A stretch of 64,000 bases of DNA, taken from positions 1-64,000 of the forward strand of contig JABAKD010000018.1 of assembly GCA_012845835.1 (NCBI GenBank). Reading direction: 5' to 3'. Below are positions 12,385 to 24,900 of the stretch, piece after piece (the stretch's first letter is position 1; each line of letters opens with the position of its first letter). The DNA comes from Undaria pinnatifida (taxonomy: Eukaryota > Sar > Phaeophyceae > Laminariales > Alariaceae). The notes beneath the pieces are model-generated. The model saw nothing but the letters and a program-made list of their open reading frames with translations, ran no database searches and was not told where the DNA came from. A program made the translations under genes and the position numbers.

Positions 12385-15300
12385 GTAAATAATATCCTGG
12401 TATTTTATAAACGCCAAGTTCGAACCGGACAGCGCGACGACACCACCAATTGGAGCGCTAGTCTGCGACAACATAATTGGAGAGTATAGAGGAGCCATGA
12501 CCTAAGTTCTCCACGGGACAATGCAAGTTTTTCAAAAGGGCCCAGCTTGAAGAATCGACGAGCAGTTTTTACCGAAGCTACGGCATCAATGCATTGTACT
12601 CCCTAGTACCGAAAGAGTTGATGCTACTCGCGGAAGTCGCCCTTCGCCGGGTTAAAAACAGTATACGAACAATGTAACCGTTTTGACGGCGCAACGTAGC
12701 AAAGAATCCCACGGCAGTTTGCATCGTATATCGAAACCAGAATACCTGAAAAGTAGGCTGTAACCGTTCGCCCGCGGAAGTGAGGCAAAGCCTCTGGATA
12801 AGGAGACCTCTCTCCCGACGGCCTACATGGTCTTGACAATGAGTGAAAACCCTGTCTCCGTCTGGGTCTGTACGCGCGCGGTTCCGCTCTATCCCATGAA
12901 ACCAGGTTATCACTTGAAGTTTCGATATTCGAGACCCTTGTCCTTGCACTCCCACGCGTGGACTCGCACATGGTTTCAGCTGGCCGTGTGCCATCTCCCT
13001 ACTCACGCTTATCAAGCTTGAGCTGATTGATCACGACACGCGCTACCAAGGGGATAGCTCCAGGGGCGTAGGGTGTGCATTCGTCAGACATCACACAACA
13101 AATTGATCAGCTTCAACTTCCGGACGGAGGAAGGGGGGTCGTGGCACATCCGCCCGTACACTCGCACGTATCCATGGCCCACAATCGATTTTGTCGCCGA
13201 CGTTCACTTAAAGGTTCAGCAATTCCGGCGCCTAGACGCGCGCACGGTATATTGATTTTCCCGACACCACAAAACGAATTATCCAACTTCGATCTCCCGA
13301 CAGAGGGGGGCAGGTGTGACGTACCTGGCACAATCCCGTACATTCAACTAGGACGGTACAGATCTGTTCCCCTTGTGTTTGTCCAGAATACCTTCTATAC
13401 AGCTGAATAACATTCCACGCTCCTATGCGGCGACCTGGAGGCCATACTCTAGCTGTGCAATGTTGTCGAAACTACAGCAGCAGTAATGGATACAGAAATT
13501 ACAAGCGCACCCGAACGTTGACCATACAGTCTTGGAGCCTCTTGGGATAGGCCCGCGTGGCGCGGTTAGGGCTACCCAAAGCATGTAGAGAGAGGAAGTT
13601 ATCGCGTGAGTGTTTCGTTGGGCGAAGGCCTCTGGCGACGGCGCTGTTTATGCGGCTCCATTCACCCGACAGCATGGCCTCTCAGGGGAGCATCAAACCA
13701 GAATATCACCTTTAGAGGAACACGGTGGAGATTCCGTGTACTCTTGAAGTCGCCTGATGTTTTTGTTGTGGACTCCGCACGGTAAACGTTCGAATATTTG
13801 TCGATGTGTATAGTAACAGAGAGAGGAACCTCATTCCAACGTTTGTGCTATTTGCCCTAGACGGTGCTGAAATAGCTGGCCCTAACGTATCCTAGGACTG
13901 GTCTTCAACCGATATAATGCTACGCTCGGGTAGTGGGGCAGATTTGGAGTTGAACCTGCTACCGCAGCCGTAAGACTATAGTCTACATACCCTGTACAGC
14001 ACCACGTTCCAACAGTTTAAAACAAAAAAATGTTAGCAACAAAGCATTCAGGCGTTGGTGCAGAAAGTATCAACGCCGAATATATATATATGCTTAGAGG
14101 TATGCAAAGCAAAAATCGATTGAATTCAGGGGTGACGCTTACACATATATTCGTAAACCTTCACCAAAATGAGGGAGCCTGGCGGAAGACCCCCTCTCAC
14201 TCGTAACACAAAGCATAACAGCACACGTCACTGAACACGTATATTCCGAGTTGCCTTCATATTAACAAGCCACGGTCAAGTCCAAAGGAGATGCCACCAT
14301 TATTATTAGGGATGCAATCCTCTATCTGCTGACGCCCCGCACTGATCAAGGAGCCCTGTACTTACGTTACGTGAAACCCCAAAGTGTGGCGGGGTCTGTT
14401 GAGCAGTCCGATTACCTAGCAAGTCTTCCGATCAACTGAGGAGCTACGCTTGTCACAACATTCACGACCGAACCGTGCTGCAATCATCTTACTGGTGGTC
14501 TCAACCCTACCAAACTCACCCATTAGAGCGAAGACGTGTTTTCTGCGAATGAACTCCCCGCCGCAAAACGGTTCGCGCTTCGTTTCATCAGCGATTATAT
14601 TATTGCCACCTGAGATCAAGGCGTCACGCTTTAGGAGCTTCCAGCCCTTTTTCGGGCCGACCAACGCAACAACTAATGCCAGGACGGTGTACTACGTGAC
14701 GTTCCAAGGAAAACAAAAAATGGTTTAATAAGGCCTGCAATGCAATGTAGTAGCTACGTAATTGTTCTGGGCCGCACCCTGGGTCTCTTGATTACATGAA
14801 ACAAACCCTGAACGCACGCCGCAATAAACATATTTTTTCGCTGTCCGGGGCAAATAACTGCCCCCCATTAGTTCAATCCCTGGTTGCTGCATCGTTTGCG
14901 AGACCCTCAAAGTACTCCCCCTCATCGAAGATCGAGTAGAGGCGAGGTCATACCACTCGATATCGTGCACAACATTCCGCCGTCCACGGATTCGTCGGGG
15001 AGCCCATGTAGTAGTCGCCGCCCCTTCTGCAACGAACGGTAAAAGAATCGACGACAAGCCGTAAGGGAACAGCAGACGCGTTTAGTGAAGAGGGCTTCGA
15101 GCTGTTGTTGTGCTGTACGGTTCACCCAGAACTAGGAGCCAATATGAAGAGTCTGTCCGCCAGAAATATTGACAACTTGGAACACATACCCAAAGCGCTT
15201 TCGCGTTACAACAAAACGAACCATTGTATCGCTTCACCGCCTTAATTGTAGCACATTTGTACCACACGAGGACCAGATCGACGTTAGACCACGCAGCACA

Positions 15301-15933
15301 CTTTACGAGGGTTTGCCCTCGGCTACAAGTGATACGTTTGGCACTTTTTCGATGCTCGCTCGAGTGAGTACCTTACACCGTTGGCCATCCGAAACGTCGG
15401 GTGTTTATCGGTAATCTTCCTCGATGTGCACCGACGAAAAAAAAAAAGTGTTTTACGACGGGCCAACCAAACGAGGTTAGGTGTTCAGTCCGTGTCACGT
15501 TAGAGGTAGCACCATTTGGCCAACATATATTTTGAGTGACGCCGCTCGATAGCACCAAATGTAGGGAATGCTAATCTTGGCTCTCCGTCCCACGGTAGGG
15601 GTTTCACGGGTTTTGGATCAAAACGTGTTTGGCCAATTTAGCTCCCCAAGCGAAACACTGCCGGTTAATATCATCTTACAGCAATTATCAGGTTTTATTA
15701 TTGTTGGACTAACAATAGAGGTCATACAAGGTGTTGGTCGGGTTGAGCGGCCGAATACCTTCAAACTCATGTTTTCGGGTGAGATTTTAAGTTCCTCGTG
15801 TGAAGAGCTCACACCTTTTGTGCTGCACCTCTGCGGTGGTATTCTTTTGTTTAGATAACTTTGATAACTACCTTGTCTTCATGCGTAGACCGTGGGTTTA
15901 CGCGCATTCGGTGGCAGTCTTAGTTTCCATAAA
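12385..15933. other. Mostly unique sequence with no supported gene
   Basis: Frames include 145 codons on the minus strand at 12,578-13,015, 111 codons on the + strand at 13,075-13,410, 82 codons on the minus strand at 14,416-14,664 and 96 codons on the + strand at 15,568-15,858. The 14.4-kb frame has a globular-protein-like composition (it contains GPKKGWKLLKRDALISGG). The 15.6-kb frame has one hydrophobic stretch. Neither has a domain I can name, and both have open frames opposite. The stretch 13,411-14,415 shows nothing beyond a short AT run near 14,083. Confidence 0.4.
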
Positions 15934-16155
15934 TGATCAAGGCTACGGTAGGGCGGGTGCCCCCTTCTTTCACCCCTTGGATCTGAGACACTCGCACAAT
16001 TGACGCTATACCTCACTGAATAAACACGCTTGTCCATATATTTCGCGAAGGGAAGCTAACCAACCGTTTGCGGATTCAAATCATTCTATAAAAAGTGAGC
16101 GACAAGCTGTGACTGCAGGGAACAGGGTGATCACTCGCGCGGATGGCCCTAGCCA
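15934..16155 (+). repeat. Family B dispersed element, copy 3
   Basis: It starts GATCAAGGCTACGGTAGGGC and continues with GGGTGCCCCCTT, a GATCTGAGACACTC landmark and GCGGATTCAAATC. It ends with AACAGGGTGATCACTCGCGC, which is the left arm of the terminal hairpin. The right arm is degenerate here. Confidence 0.8.
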
Positions 16156-18230
16156 CTGCAATAAAGGGCGAAAAAGATACACCCCTACCATAGGCTTGCC
16201 CAATACCCACTTGCGCGGGAGGAGAGGTATTTAGGGACCCACTTATGGAAAGGAGCCTTGGCAACGAAGCGGTACCTATATCGTACGATGGTACGCGTCT
16301 AAGTTTATCCATTAGGCAAAATGAAGTTTCGCTCGGCTGAGATTGCCGTAGGGTTAGAGTTGGGGTCACTCGGTTCCCAGAACGGGGCGAATAACTATAA
16401 TCGACCTGTCAACACTACAATGCCGTAAATTTGACCAATTTGGTAGGTGTTCGTTCCTGCGTGGTCTACAGCCAGTGGAAACATGCGGAAAGACACAGGA
16501 TGAACTCGGAGTCCCGTAAGCGCGCCCATCTCAGCATGTAGTCGTTCCACGCACAGATCTACCTTCGGCAGAGATGTCTGCAGTACATGTTGTCACAAAC
16601 GTTTAAGCCGTGTGCATAAATTGATTATGTCTTCCGAAAGCACGCTGAGATTAAACAAGATAAGATGTACACATATTAGTACGCTCGACTACCATGCCTA
16701 ACGAGCAAACATATTCAGCACACGTGTTTATCATCCGTTCAGACTGGCTACTGCAATGGGGGGGCGAACGGGCCAAAGCACTGCCAGAAAAAAAAACGGA
16801 AAGTGAAACCCAATCACCAGCACCATCCATCAGGCAGTTTACAAACACCGCGGGAAGAAATCAACTATTTTCACCAACCCTTCGGGTTGTCTCTCAGTCG
16901 AGCTGCTGTGGCATGCGTCATACACGTTTGTGTTAACACACCGCGAAAGTGGTACATCCCTACTTTAATTAAGATCCACACCCGGGTGAACACGTTCGGG
17001 TGGACCAGAGAAGGTAAACAGACTCGTCCCGGTCTTTTATCCAGGATAATAACTGTGTTTTTCCTTCCACCCAAACCTGAAATTTTTCCGGGCGAATAAC
17101 GCGCAACTGCAACAAGACATGCAATGCCGTGAAAATGCACGGTAGTCATGCACACACGCGCCCGAGCGCCATGCCTTCGTCGTGCGCAGAGATGCCCCCG
17201 GCTGCTCCCTCCGCGGCTGCAGTAATACTTGGTATATCCGTCCGTAGACCTTGCGGAACCGAAATAAATACTCAATGTACGCGGTGGGAACATCAAACCC
17301 ATTACACGCTGCCCCGATTAAAGACTGTTGTTGGCCTCATCCCATACTCAGACCAGGTATCGGTTCAACCTCTTTAGCACCGAACTTCCGGCATGGGAAC
17401 AAAACTCTTGGTGTTAGACCACAGGAACAAGAAAGTATATGCAATTGGGTTATGGCGGGATAAGACCAAACCTGCAGAGAAGACCGCGCGAAATCAGTGT
17501 ACTGAGGTGGCCTTGAGTAGGGTGTGTACCGCTGGACATCCACCTCAGCACGCGTCGACACCTGTACTGCACTACGGTATGCTCACATGCAGTGGTCCCA
17601 GCAGTACCTGTTGTAGATGTTCGCTGTCCGGGTAGATGAACTCAAACAATTCTATGTTTGACATCGTTCGGGCTTCGCCGTGATCCTGCATTGTTGCACA
17701 TGGAAGCGAGTGCAACATGAGACGGCAGGATCAGTTCTGAAAGTCCCTCTGACCCGTTTAAGATCCGGACAGGGAGCCGGACGCGTCGTTAAATAGCTTG
17801 ATGTGGTGGTAGTAACCTTGGCGCGTGATGTGATACGATATGATAGGGTTACACTGTTTCTATAAACAATTTTCTTATTCATGGGTCTCCTAACCCAAAC
17901 CCGTCGAAGAGTAGCTCTCTTGTTATTATGTGTACTTGTCGTTGAACACCATCATGCCAAAGAGCCTCAGAAATATTTAGAAGCTAACTATCGTATCGTG
18001 GAATGCGTCGTCCCTGGTCAACAAGTTAGAAATGTTCCTCGACCGAGATTACGGCTCGTTAACGTCAAAGTTGTACTCGCTCATTGACGCTTGCTACGAT
18101 ACAGGGGGTACTCTTTCGGACGAAATATTTCTTGCTGCGACAAAACCAAGAGCTACGATCACCTACATGGCTGGACTGTGTGAAACGTTATGGGGCGTTC
18201 TTTACTTGAGACTCTCTACTTCAAGTGAAC
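16156..18230. other. Unique sequence with no supported gene
   Basis: Short frames only, the longest being 143 codons on the minus strand at 16,871-17,302, with frames on the + strand over the same bases. No recognisable domain. At 18,086-18,105 there is a single sequence resembling the family A terminal repeat (GACGCTTGCTACGATACAGG), without a recognisable A interior beside it. Confidence 0.4.
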
Positions 18231-18350
18231 CATGACTAGGAAGGCGTTCGTTTGCGTAATCCGATCAGCAGTTCTTGGCGCCAGTCCTAATGTAATACTG
18301 TCGTAAATTTACCCGACTAACCGGGGTAATTCGTCACTTGAGATGGTCAA
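18231..18350 (+). repeat. Family C dispersed repeat, copy 1 (degenerate)
   Basis: CATGACT, then GGCGTTCGTTTGCG and ATCCGATCAG, then a GTCACTTGAGATGGTCAA module, occur in the same order and spacing as in the copies at 34.97, 38.75, 51.06 and 58.25 kb. Confidence 0.6.
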
Positions 18351-18513
18351 ACAGCCACGAACGTTTGATACAAAATGCTTCCCCCCTATACGGGGGGGTG
18401 GCCCCCCGCTTTGGCGTCTTAACTGGACATTCATCAGCCCATGACGCGTCGTACCGTAGAGATACACCTTGTTTGTTAAAAATCCATTGCATACTTTTTC
18501 ATAAACTTTTTCG

Positions 18514-18625
18514 AACGCACACTGGTGGGGGTGCTTCCAACGCACACTGTCGGGCCCCTGCTAACGCACACTGAAGGGCGTCTCGGGGAAAGGCGTTCGG
18601 GGGGGGCGCGTGCTCCCCCCCCGAC
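18514..18625. repeat. Short ACGCACACTG repeats and a G8/C8 hairpin before the satellite
   Basis: ACGCACACTG occurs three times in about 60 bp (near 18,515, 18,540 and 18,563). After it, eight G (18,599-18,606) and eight C (18,615-18,622) flank an eight-base spacer and could form a very stable hairpin. It lies immediately before the next tandem array. Confidence 0.65.
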
Positions 18626-18922
18626 AATGCTAGTAGCATCCAAGCACCGTTCGGCTGCCCTGCCCACCCAGCGCTTGTGGTGCATTTCAGGACACACACA
18701 ACAACACCAACACACACTACATTTTGGGACACACACAAATATCAACATACACTACACTGCTAGTAGCATCCAAGCACCGTTCGGCTGCCCTGCCAACCCA
18801 GCCCTGCAAACCCAACGCTGGTGGTGCATTTTGGGACACACACACCAACACAACCACACACTACACTGCTAGTGGCATCCAAGAACCGTTCGGCTGCCTG
18901 CCAACCCAGCGCTGGTGGTGCA
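18626..18922. repeat. Three-unit tandem repeat (about 107-134 bp units) at the satellite edge
   Basis: TGCTAGTAGCATCCAAGCAC followed by CGTTCGGCTGCC, a CCCAGCGCTGGTGGTGCA segment and an ACACACAACACC-type tract recurs at about 18,626, 18,760 and 18,867. The last unit breaks off within GGTGGTGCA, where the ~300-bp satellite begins. Confidence 0.85.
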
Positions 18923-21900
18923 GGCGCTGGAACGTTTGCGCCTCTGCTGTTCGATCCTGCTTGTGCAGGGCATTTATGACAACGAACACAACACAAACCA
19001 CACACACAAAACACACATACCAAAAACATTTTACTTCGTTGTGCCCTGGGCTGCGGGAAAAAAATACCCTCCCAAAAAAACCGCCTCGTCCTTTCAAAAC
19101 CATAAAATTCAAACGGCCCCGCTTCAAATCAAACGGCGTTACGAACTACACCCTGGCACGCAAACATCCTCGCAGCGCACACCGCACGCTCTCTACTTAT
19201 ATCCCTCGTCGGATACACCGCGCTCTTCGGCGTTACGCTGGAACGTTTGCGGCTCTGCTGTTCGATCCTGCCCGTGCGGGGCATTTGGGATGCACACAAC
19301 ACACAACACATACAACACACATTACAAACGTAGTTCACCTCGTTGTGCCCTGGGCTGCGGAAAACAAGTTCCCTCTCAAAACTACCGCCTCGTCCTTACA
19401 AAACCATAAAATTTAAACGGCCGCGTTTCAAATCAAACAGCGCTACGAACTACACCCTGGCTCGCGAACACCTTCGAAGCGCACACTGCACACCCCGTTT
19501 TTCTATCCCTCGTTGGATACACCGCGCTCCTCGGCGTTGCGCTGTAACGTTTGCGTCTCTGCTGTTCGATCCTGCTCGTGCGGGGCATTTGGGACGCACA
19601 CGACACGCACAACACACATAACAAGAACATTTCACTTCGTTGTGCCCTGGGCTGCGGGTGAAAAATTCCCTCCCAAAAATACCGCCTCGTCCTTACAAAA
19701 AAAAAAAAAAATCAAACGGCCGCGTGCTTCAAATCAAACGGCGCTACGAACTACACCCTGGCACGGAAACACCCTCGCAGCGAACACGGCACAATCTCTA
19801 TTTCTATCCCTCGTCGGATACACCGCGCTCCTCGGCGTTACGCTGGAACGTTTGCGGCTCTGCTGTTCGATCCTGCCCGTGCGGGGCATTTGGGATGCAC
19901 ACAACACAAAACACATAACAAACGTAGTTCACTTCGTTGTGCCCTGGGCTGCGGAAAACAAGTCCCCTCTCAAAACTACCGCCTCGTCCTTACAAAACCA
20001 TAAAATTCAAACGGCCGCGCTTCAAATCAAACGGCGCTACGAACTACACATTGGCACGCGAACATCATCGAAGCGCACACTGCACACCCCTTTTTTCTAT
20101 CCCTCGTCGGATACACCGCGCTCCTGGGCGTTGCACTGTAACGTTTGCGTCTCTGCTGTTCGATCCTGCTCGTGCGGGGCATTTGGGACGCACACAACAC
20201 GCACAACACACACAACACACACAACACACATAACAAGAACATTTCACTTCGTTGTGCCCTGGGCTGCGGGAAAAAAATACCCTCCCAAAAATACCGCCTC
20301 GTCCTTACAAAAAAAAAAAAAAAATCAAACGGCCGCGCGCTTCAAATCAAACGGCGCTACAAACTACACTCTGGCACTGAAACACCCTCGCAGCGGACAC
20401 CGCACAACCTCTATTTCTATCCCTCGTCGGATACACCGCGCTCCTCGGCATTACGCTGGAACGTTTGCGCCTCTGCTGTTCGATTCTGCCCGTGCGGGGC
20501 ATTTGGGATGCACACAACACAAAACACATACAACACACATAACAAAAACAGTTCACTTCGTTGTGCCCTGGACTGCGGGAAAAAAAAATTCCCTCTTAAA
20601 ACTACCGCCTCGTCCTTACAAAACCATAAAATTCAAACGGCCGCGCTTCAAATCAAACGGCGCTACGAACTACACCCTGGCACGCGAACAATATCGCAGC
20701 GCGCACTGCACGCCCTCTTTTTCTATCCCTCGTCGGATACACCGCGCTCCTCGGCGTTACGCTGGAACGTTTGCGTCTCTGCTGTTCGATCCTGCCCGTG
20801 CGGGGCATTTGGGATGCACACAACACACAACACATACAACACACATAACAAACGTAGTTCACCTCGTTGTGCCCTGGGCTGCGGAAAACAAGTCCCCTCT
20901 CAAAACTACCGCCTCGTCCTTACAAAGCCATAAAATTTAAACGGCCGCGTTTCAAATCAAACAGCGCTACGAACTACACCCTGGCTCGCGAACACCTTCG
21001 AAGCGCACACTGCACACCCCGTTTTTCTATCCCTCGTTGGATACACCGCGCTCCTCGGCGTTGCGCTGTAACGTTTGCGTCTCTGCTGTTCGATCCTGCT
21101 CGTGCGGGGCATTTGGGACGCACACGACACGCACAACACACATAACAAGAACATTTCACTTCGTTGTGCCCTGGGCTGCGGGTGAAAAATTCCCTCCCAA
21201 AAATACCGCCTCGTCCTTACAAAAAAAAAAAAAAAATCAAACGGCCGCGTGCTTCAAATCAAACGGCGCTACGAACTACACCCTGGCACGGAAACACCCT
21301 CGCAGCGAACACGGCACAATCTCTATTTCTATCCCTCGTCGGATACACCGCGCTCCTCGGCGTTACGCTGGAACGTTTGCGGCTCTGCTGTTCGATCCTG
21401 CCCGTGCGGGGCATTTGGGATGCACACAACACAAAACACATAACAAACGTAGTTCACTTCGTTGTGCCCTGGGCTGCGGAAAACAAGTCCCCTCTCAAAA
21501 CTACCGCCTCGTCCTTACAAAACCATAAAATTCAAACGGCCGCGCTTCAAATCAAACGGCGCTACGAACTACACATTGGCACGCGAACATCATCGAAGCG
21601 CACACTGCACACCCCTTTTTTCTATCCCTCGTCGGATACACCGCGCTCCTGGGCGTTGCACTGTAACGTTTGCGTCTCTGCTGTTCGATCCTGCTCGTGC
21701 GGGGCATTTGGGACGCACACAACACGCACAACACACACAACACACACAACACACATAACAAGAACATTTCACTTCGTTGTGCCCTGGGCTGCGGGAAAAA
21801 AATACCCTCCCAAAAATACCGCCTCGTCCTTACAAAAAAAAAAAAAAAATCAAACGGCCGCGCGCTTCAAATCAAACGGCGCTACAAACTACACTCTGGC

Positions 21901-24900
21901 ACTGAAACACCCTCGCAGCGGACACCGCACAACCTCTATTTCTATCCCTCGTCGGATACACCGCGCTCCTCGGCATTACGCTGGAACGTTTGCGCCTCTG
22001 CTGTTCGATTCTGCCCGTGCGGGGCATTTGGGATGCACACAACACAAAACACATACAACACACATAACAAAAACAGTTCACTTCGTTGTGCCCTGGACTG
22101 CGGGAAAAAAAAATTCCCTCTTAAAACTACCGCCTCGTCCTTACAAAACCATAAAATTCAAACGGCCGCGCTTCAAATCAAACGGCGCTACGAACTACAC
22201 CCTGGCACGCGAACAATATCGCAGCGCGCACTGCACGCCCTCTTTTTCTATCCCTCGTCGGATACACCGCGCTCCTCGGCGTTACGCTGGAACGTTTGCG
22301 TCTCTGCTGTTCGATCCTGCCCGTGCGGGGCATTTGGGATGCACACAACACACAACACATACAACACACATAACAAACGTAGTTCACCTCGTTGTGCCCT
22401 GGGCTGCGGAAAACAAGTCCCCTCTCAAAACTACCGCCTCGTCCTTACAAAGCCATAAAATTTAAACGGCCGCGTTTCAAATCAAACAGCGCTACGAACT
22501 ACACCCTGGCTCGCGAACACCTTCGAAGCGCACACTGCACACCCCGTTTTTCTATCCCTCGTTGGATACACCGCGCTCCTCGGCGTTGCGCTGTAACGTT
22601 TGCGTCTCTGCTGTTCGATCCTGCTCGTGCGGGGCATTTGGGACGCACACGACACGCACAACACACATAACAAGAACATTTCACTTCGTTGTGCCCTGGG
22701 CTGCGGGTGAAAAATTCCCTCCCAAAAATACCGCCTCGTCCTTACAAAAAAAAAAAAAAAATCAAACGGCCGCGTGCTTCAAATCAAACGGCGCTACGAA
22801 CTACACCCTGGCACGGAAACACCCTCGCAGCGAACACGGCACAATCTCTATTTCTATCCCTCGTCGGATACACCGCGCTCCTCGGCGTTACGCTGGAACG
22901 TTTGCGGCTCTGCTGTTCGATCCTGCCCGTGCGGGGCATTTGGGATGCACACAACACAAAACACATAACAAACGTAGTTCACTTCGTTGTGCCCTGGGCT
23001 GCGGAAAACAAGTCCCCTCTCAAAACTACCGCCTCGTCCTTACAAAACCATAAAATTCAAACGGCCGCGCTTCAAATCAAACGGCGCTACGAACTACACA
23101 TTGGCACGTGAACATCATCGAAGCGCACACTGCACACCCCTTTTTTCTATCCCTCGTCGGATACACCGCGCTCCTGGGCGTTGCACTGTAACGTTTGCGT
23201 CTCTGCTGTTCGATCCTGCTCGTGCGGGGCATTTGGGACGCACACAACACGCACAACACACACAACACACACAACACACATAACAAGAACATTTCACTTC
23301 GTTGTGCCCTGGGCTGCGGGAAAAAAATACCCTCCCAAAAATACCGCCTCGTCCTTACAAAAAAAAAAAAAAAATCAAACGGCCGCGCGCTTCAAATCAA
23401 ACGGCGCTACAAACTACACTCTGGCACTGAAACACCCTCGCAGCGGACACCGCACAACCTCTATTTCTATCCCTCGTCGGATACACCGCGCTCCTCGGCA
23501 TTACGCTGGAACGTTTGCGCCTCTGCTGTTCGATTCTGCCCGTGCGGGGCATTTGGGATGCACACAACACAAAACACATACAACACACATAACAAAAACA
23601 GTTCACTTCGTTGTGCCCTGGACTGCGGGAAAAAAAAATTCCCTCTTAAAACTACCGCCTCGTCCTTACAAAACCATAAAATTCAAACGGCCGCGCTTCA
23701 AATCAAACGGCGCTACGAACTACACCCTGGCACGCGAACAATATCGCAGCGCGCACTGCACGCCCTCTTTTTCTATCCCTCGTCGGATACACCGCGCTCC
23801 TCGGCGTTACGCTGGAACGTTTGCGTCTCTGCTGTTCGATCCTGCCCGTGCGGGGCATTTGGGATGCACACAACACACAACACATACAACACACATAACA
23901 AACGTAGTTCACCTCGTTGTGCCCTGGGCTGCGGAAAACAAGTCCCCTCTCAAAACTACCGCCTCGTCCTTACAAAGCCATAAAATTTAAACGGCCGCGT
24001 TTCAAATCAAACAGCGCTACGAACTACACCCTGGCTCGCGAACACCTTCGAAGCGCACACTGCACACCCCGTTTTTCTATCCCTCGTTGGATACACCGCG
24101 CTCCTCGGCGTTGCGCTGTAACGTTTGCGTCTCTGCTGTTCGATCCTGCTCGTGCGGGGCATTTGGGACGCACACGACACGCACAACACACATAACAAGA
24201 ACATTTCACTTCGTTGTGCCCTGGGCTGCGGGTGAAAAATTCCCTCCCAAAAATACCGCCTCGTCCTTACAAAAAAAAAAAAAAATCAAACGGCCGCGTG
24301 CTTCAAATCAAACGGCGCTACGAACTACACCCTGGCACGGAAACACCCTCGCAGCGAACACGGCACAATCTCTATTTCTATCCCTCGTCGGATACACCGC
24401 GCTCCTCGGCGTTACGCTGGAACGTTTGCGGCTCTGCTGTTCGATCCTGCCCGTGCGGGGGATTTGGGATGCACACAACACAAAACACATAACAAACGTA
24501 GTTCACTTCGTTGTGCCCTGGGCTGCGGAAAACAAGTCCCCTCTCAAAACTACCGCCTCGTCCTTACAAAACCATAAAATTCAAACGGCCGCGCTTCAAA
24601 TCAAACAGCGCTACGAACTACACCTTGGCACGCGAACATCATTGAAGCGCACACTGCACACCCCTTTTTTCTATCCCTCGTCGGATACACCGCGCTCCTG
24701 GGCGTTGCACTGTAACGTTTGCGTCTCTGCTGTTCGATCCTGCTCGTGCGGGGCATTTGGGACGCACACAACACGCACAACACACACAACACACACAACA
24801 CACATAACAAGAACATTTCACTTCGTTGTGCCCTGGGCTGCGGGAAAAAAATACCCTCCCAAAAATACCGCCTCGTCCTTACAAAAAAAAAAAAAAATCA

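Noticed and set aside
18086-18230. Family A copy left of the satellite
   Set aside because: Only one end-like sequence (GACGCTTGCTACGATACAGG) is present. The following bases do not match the family interior in either orientation.
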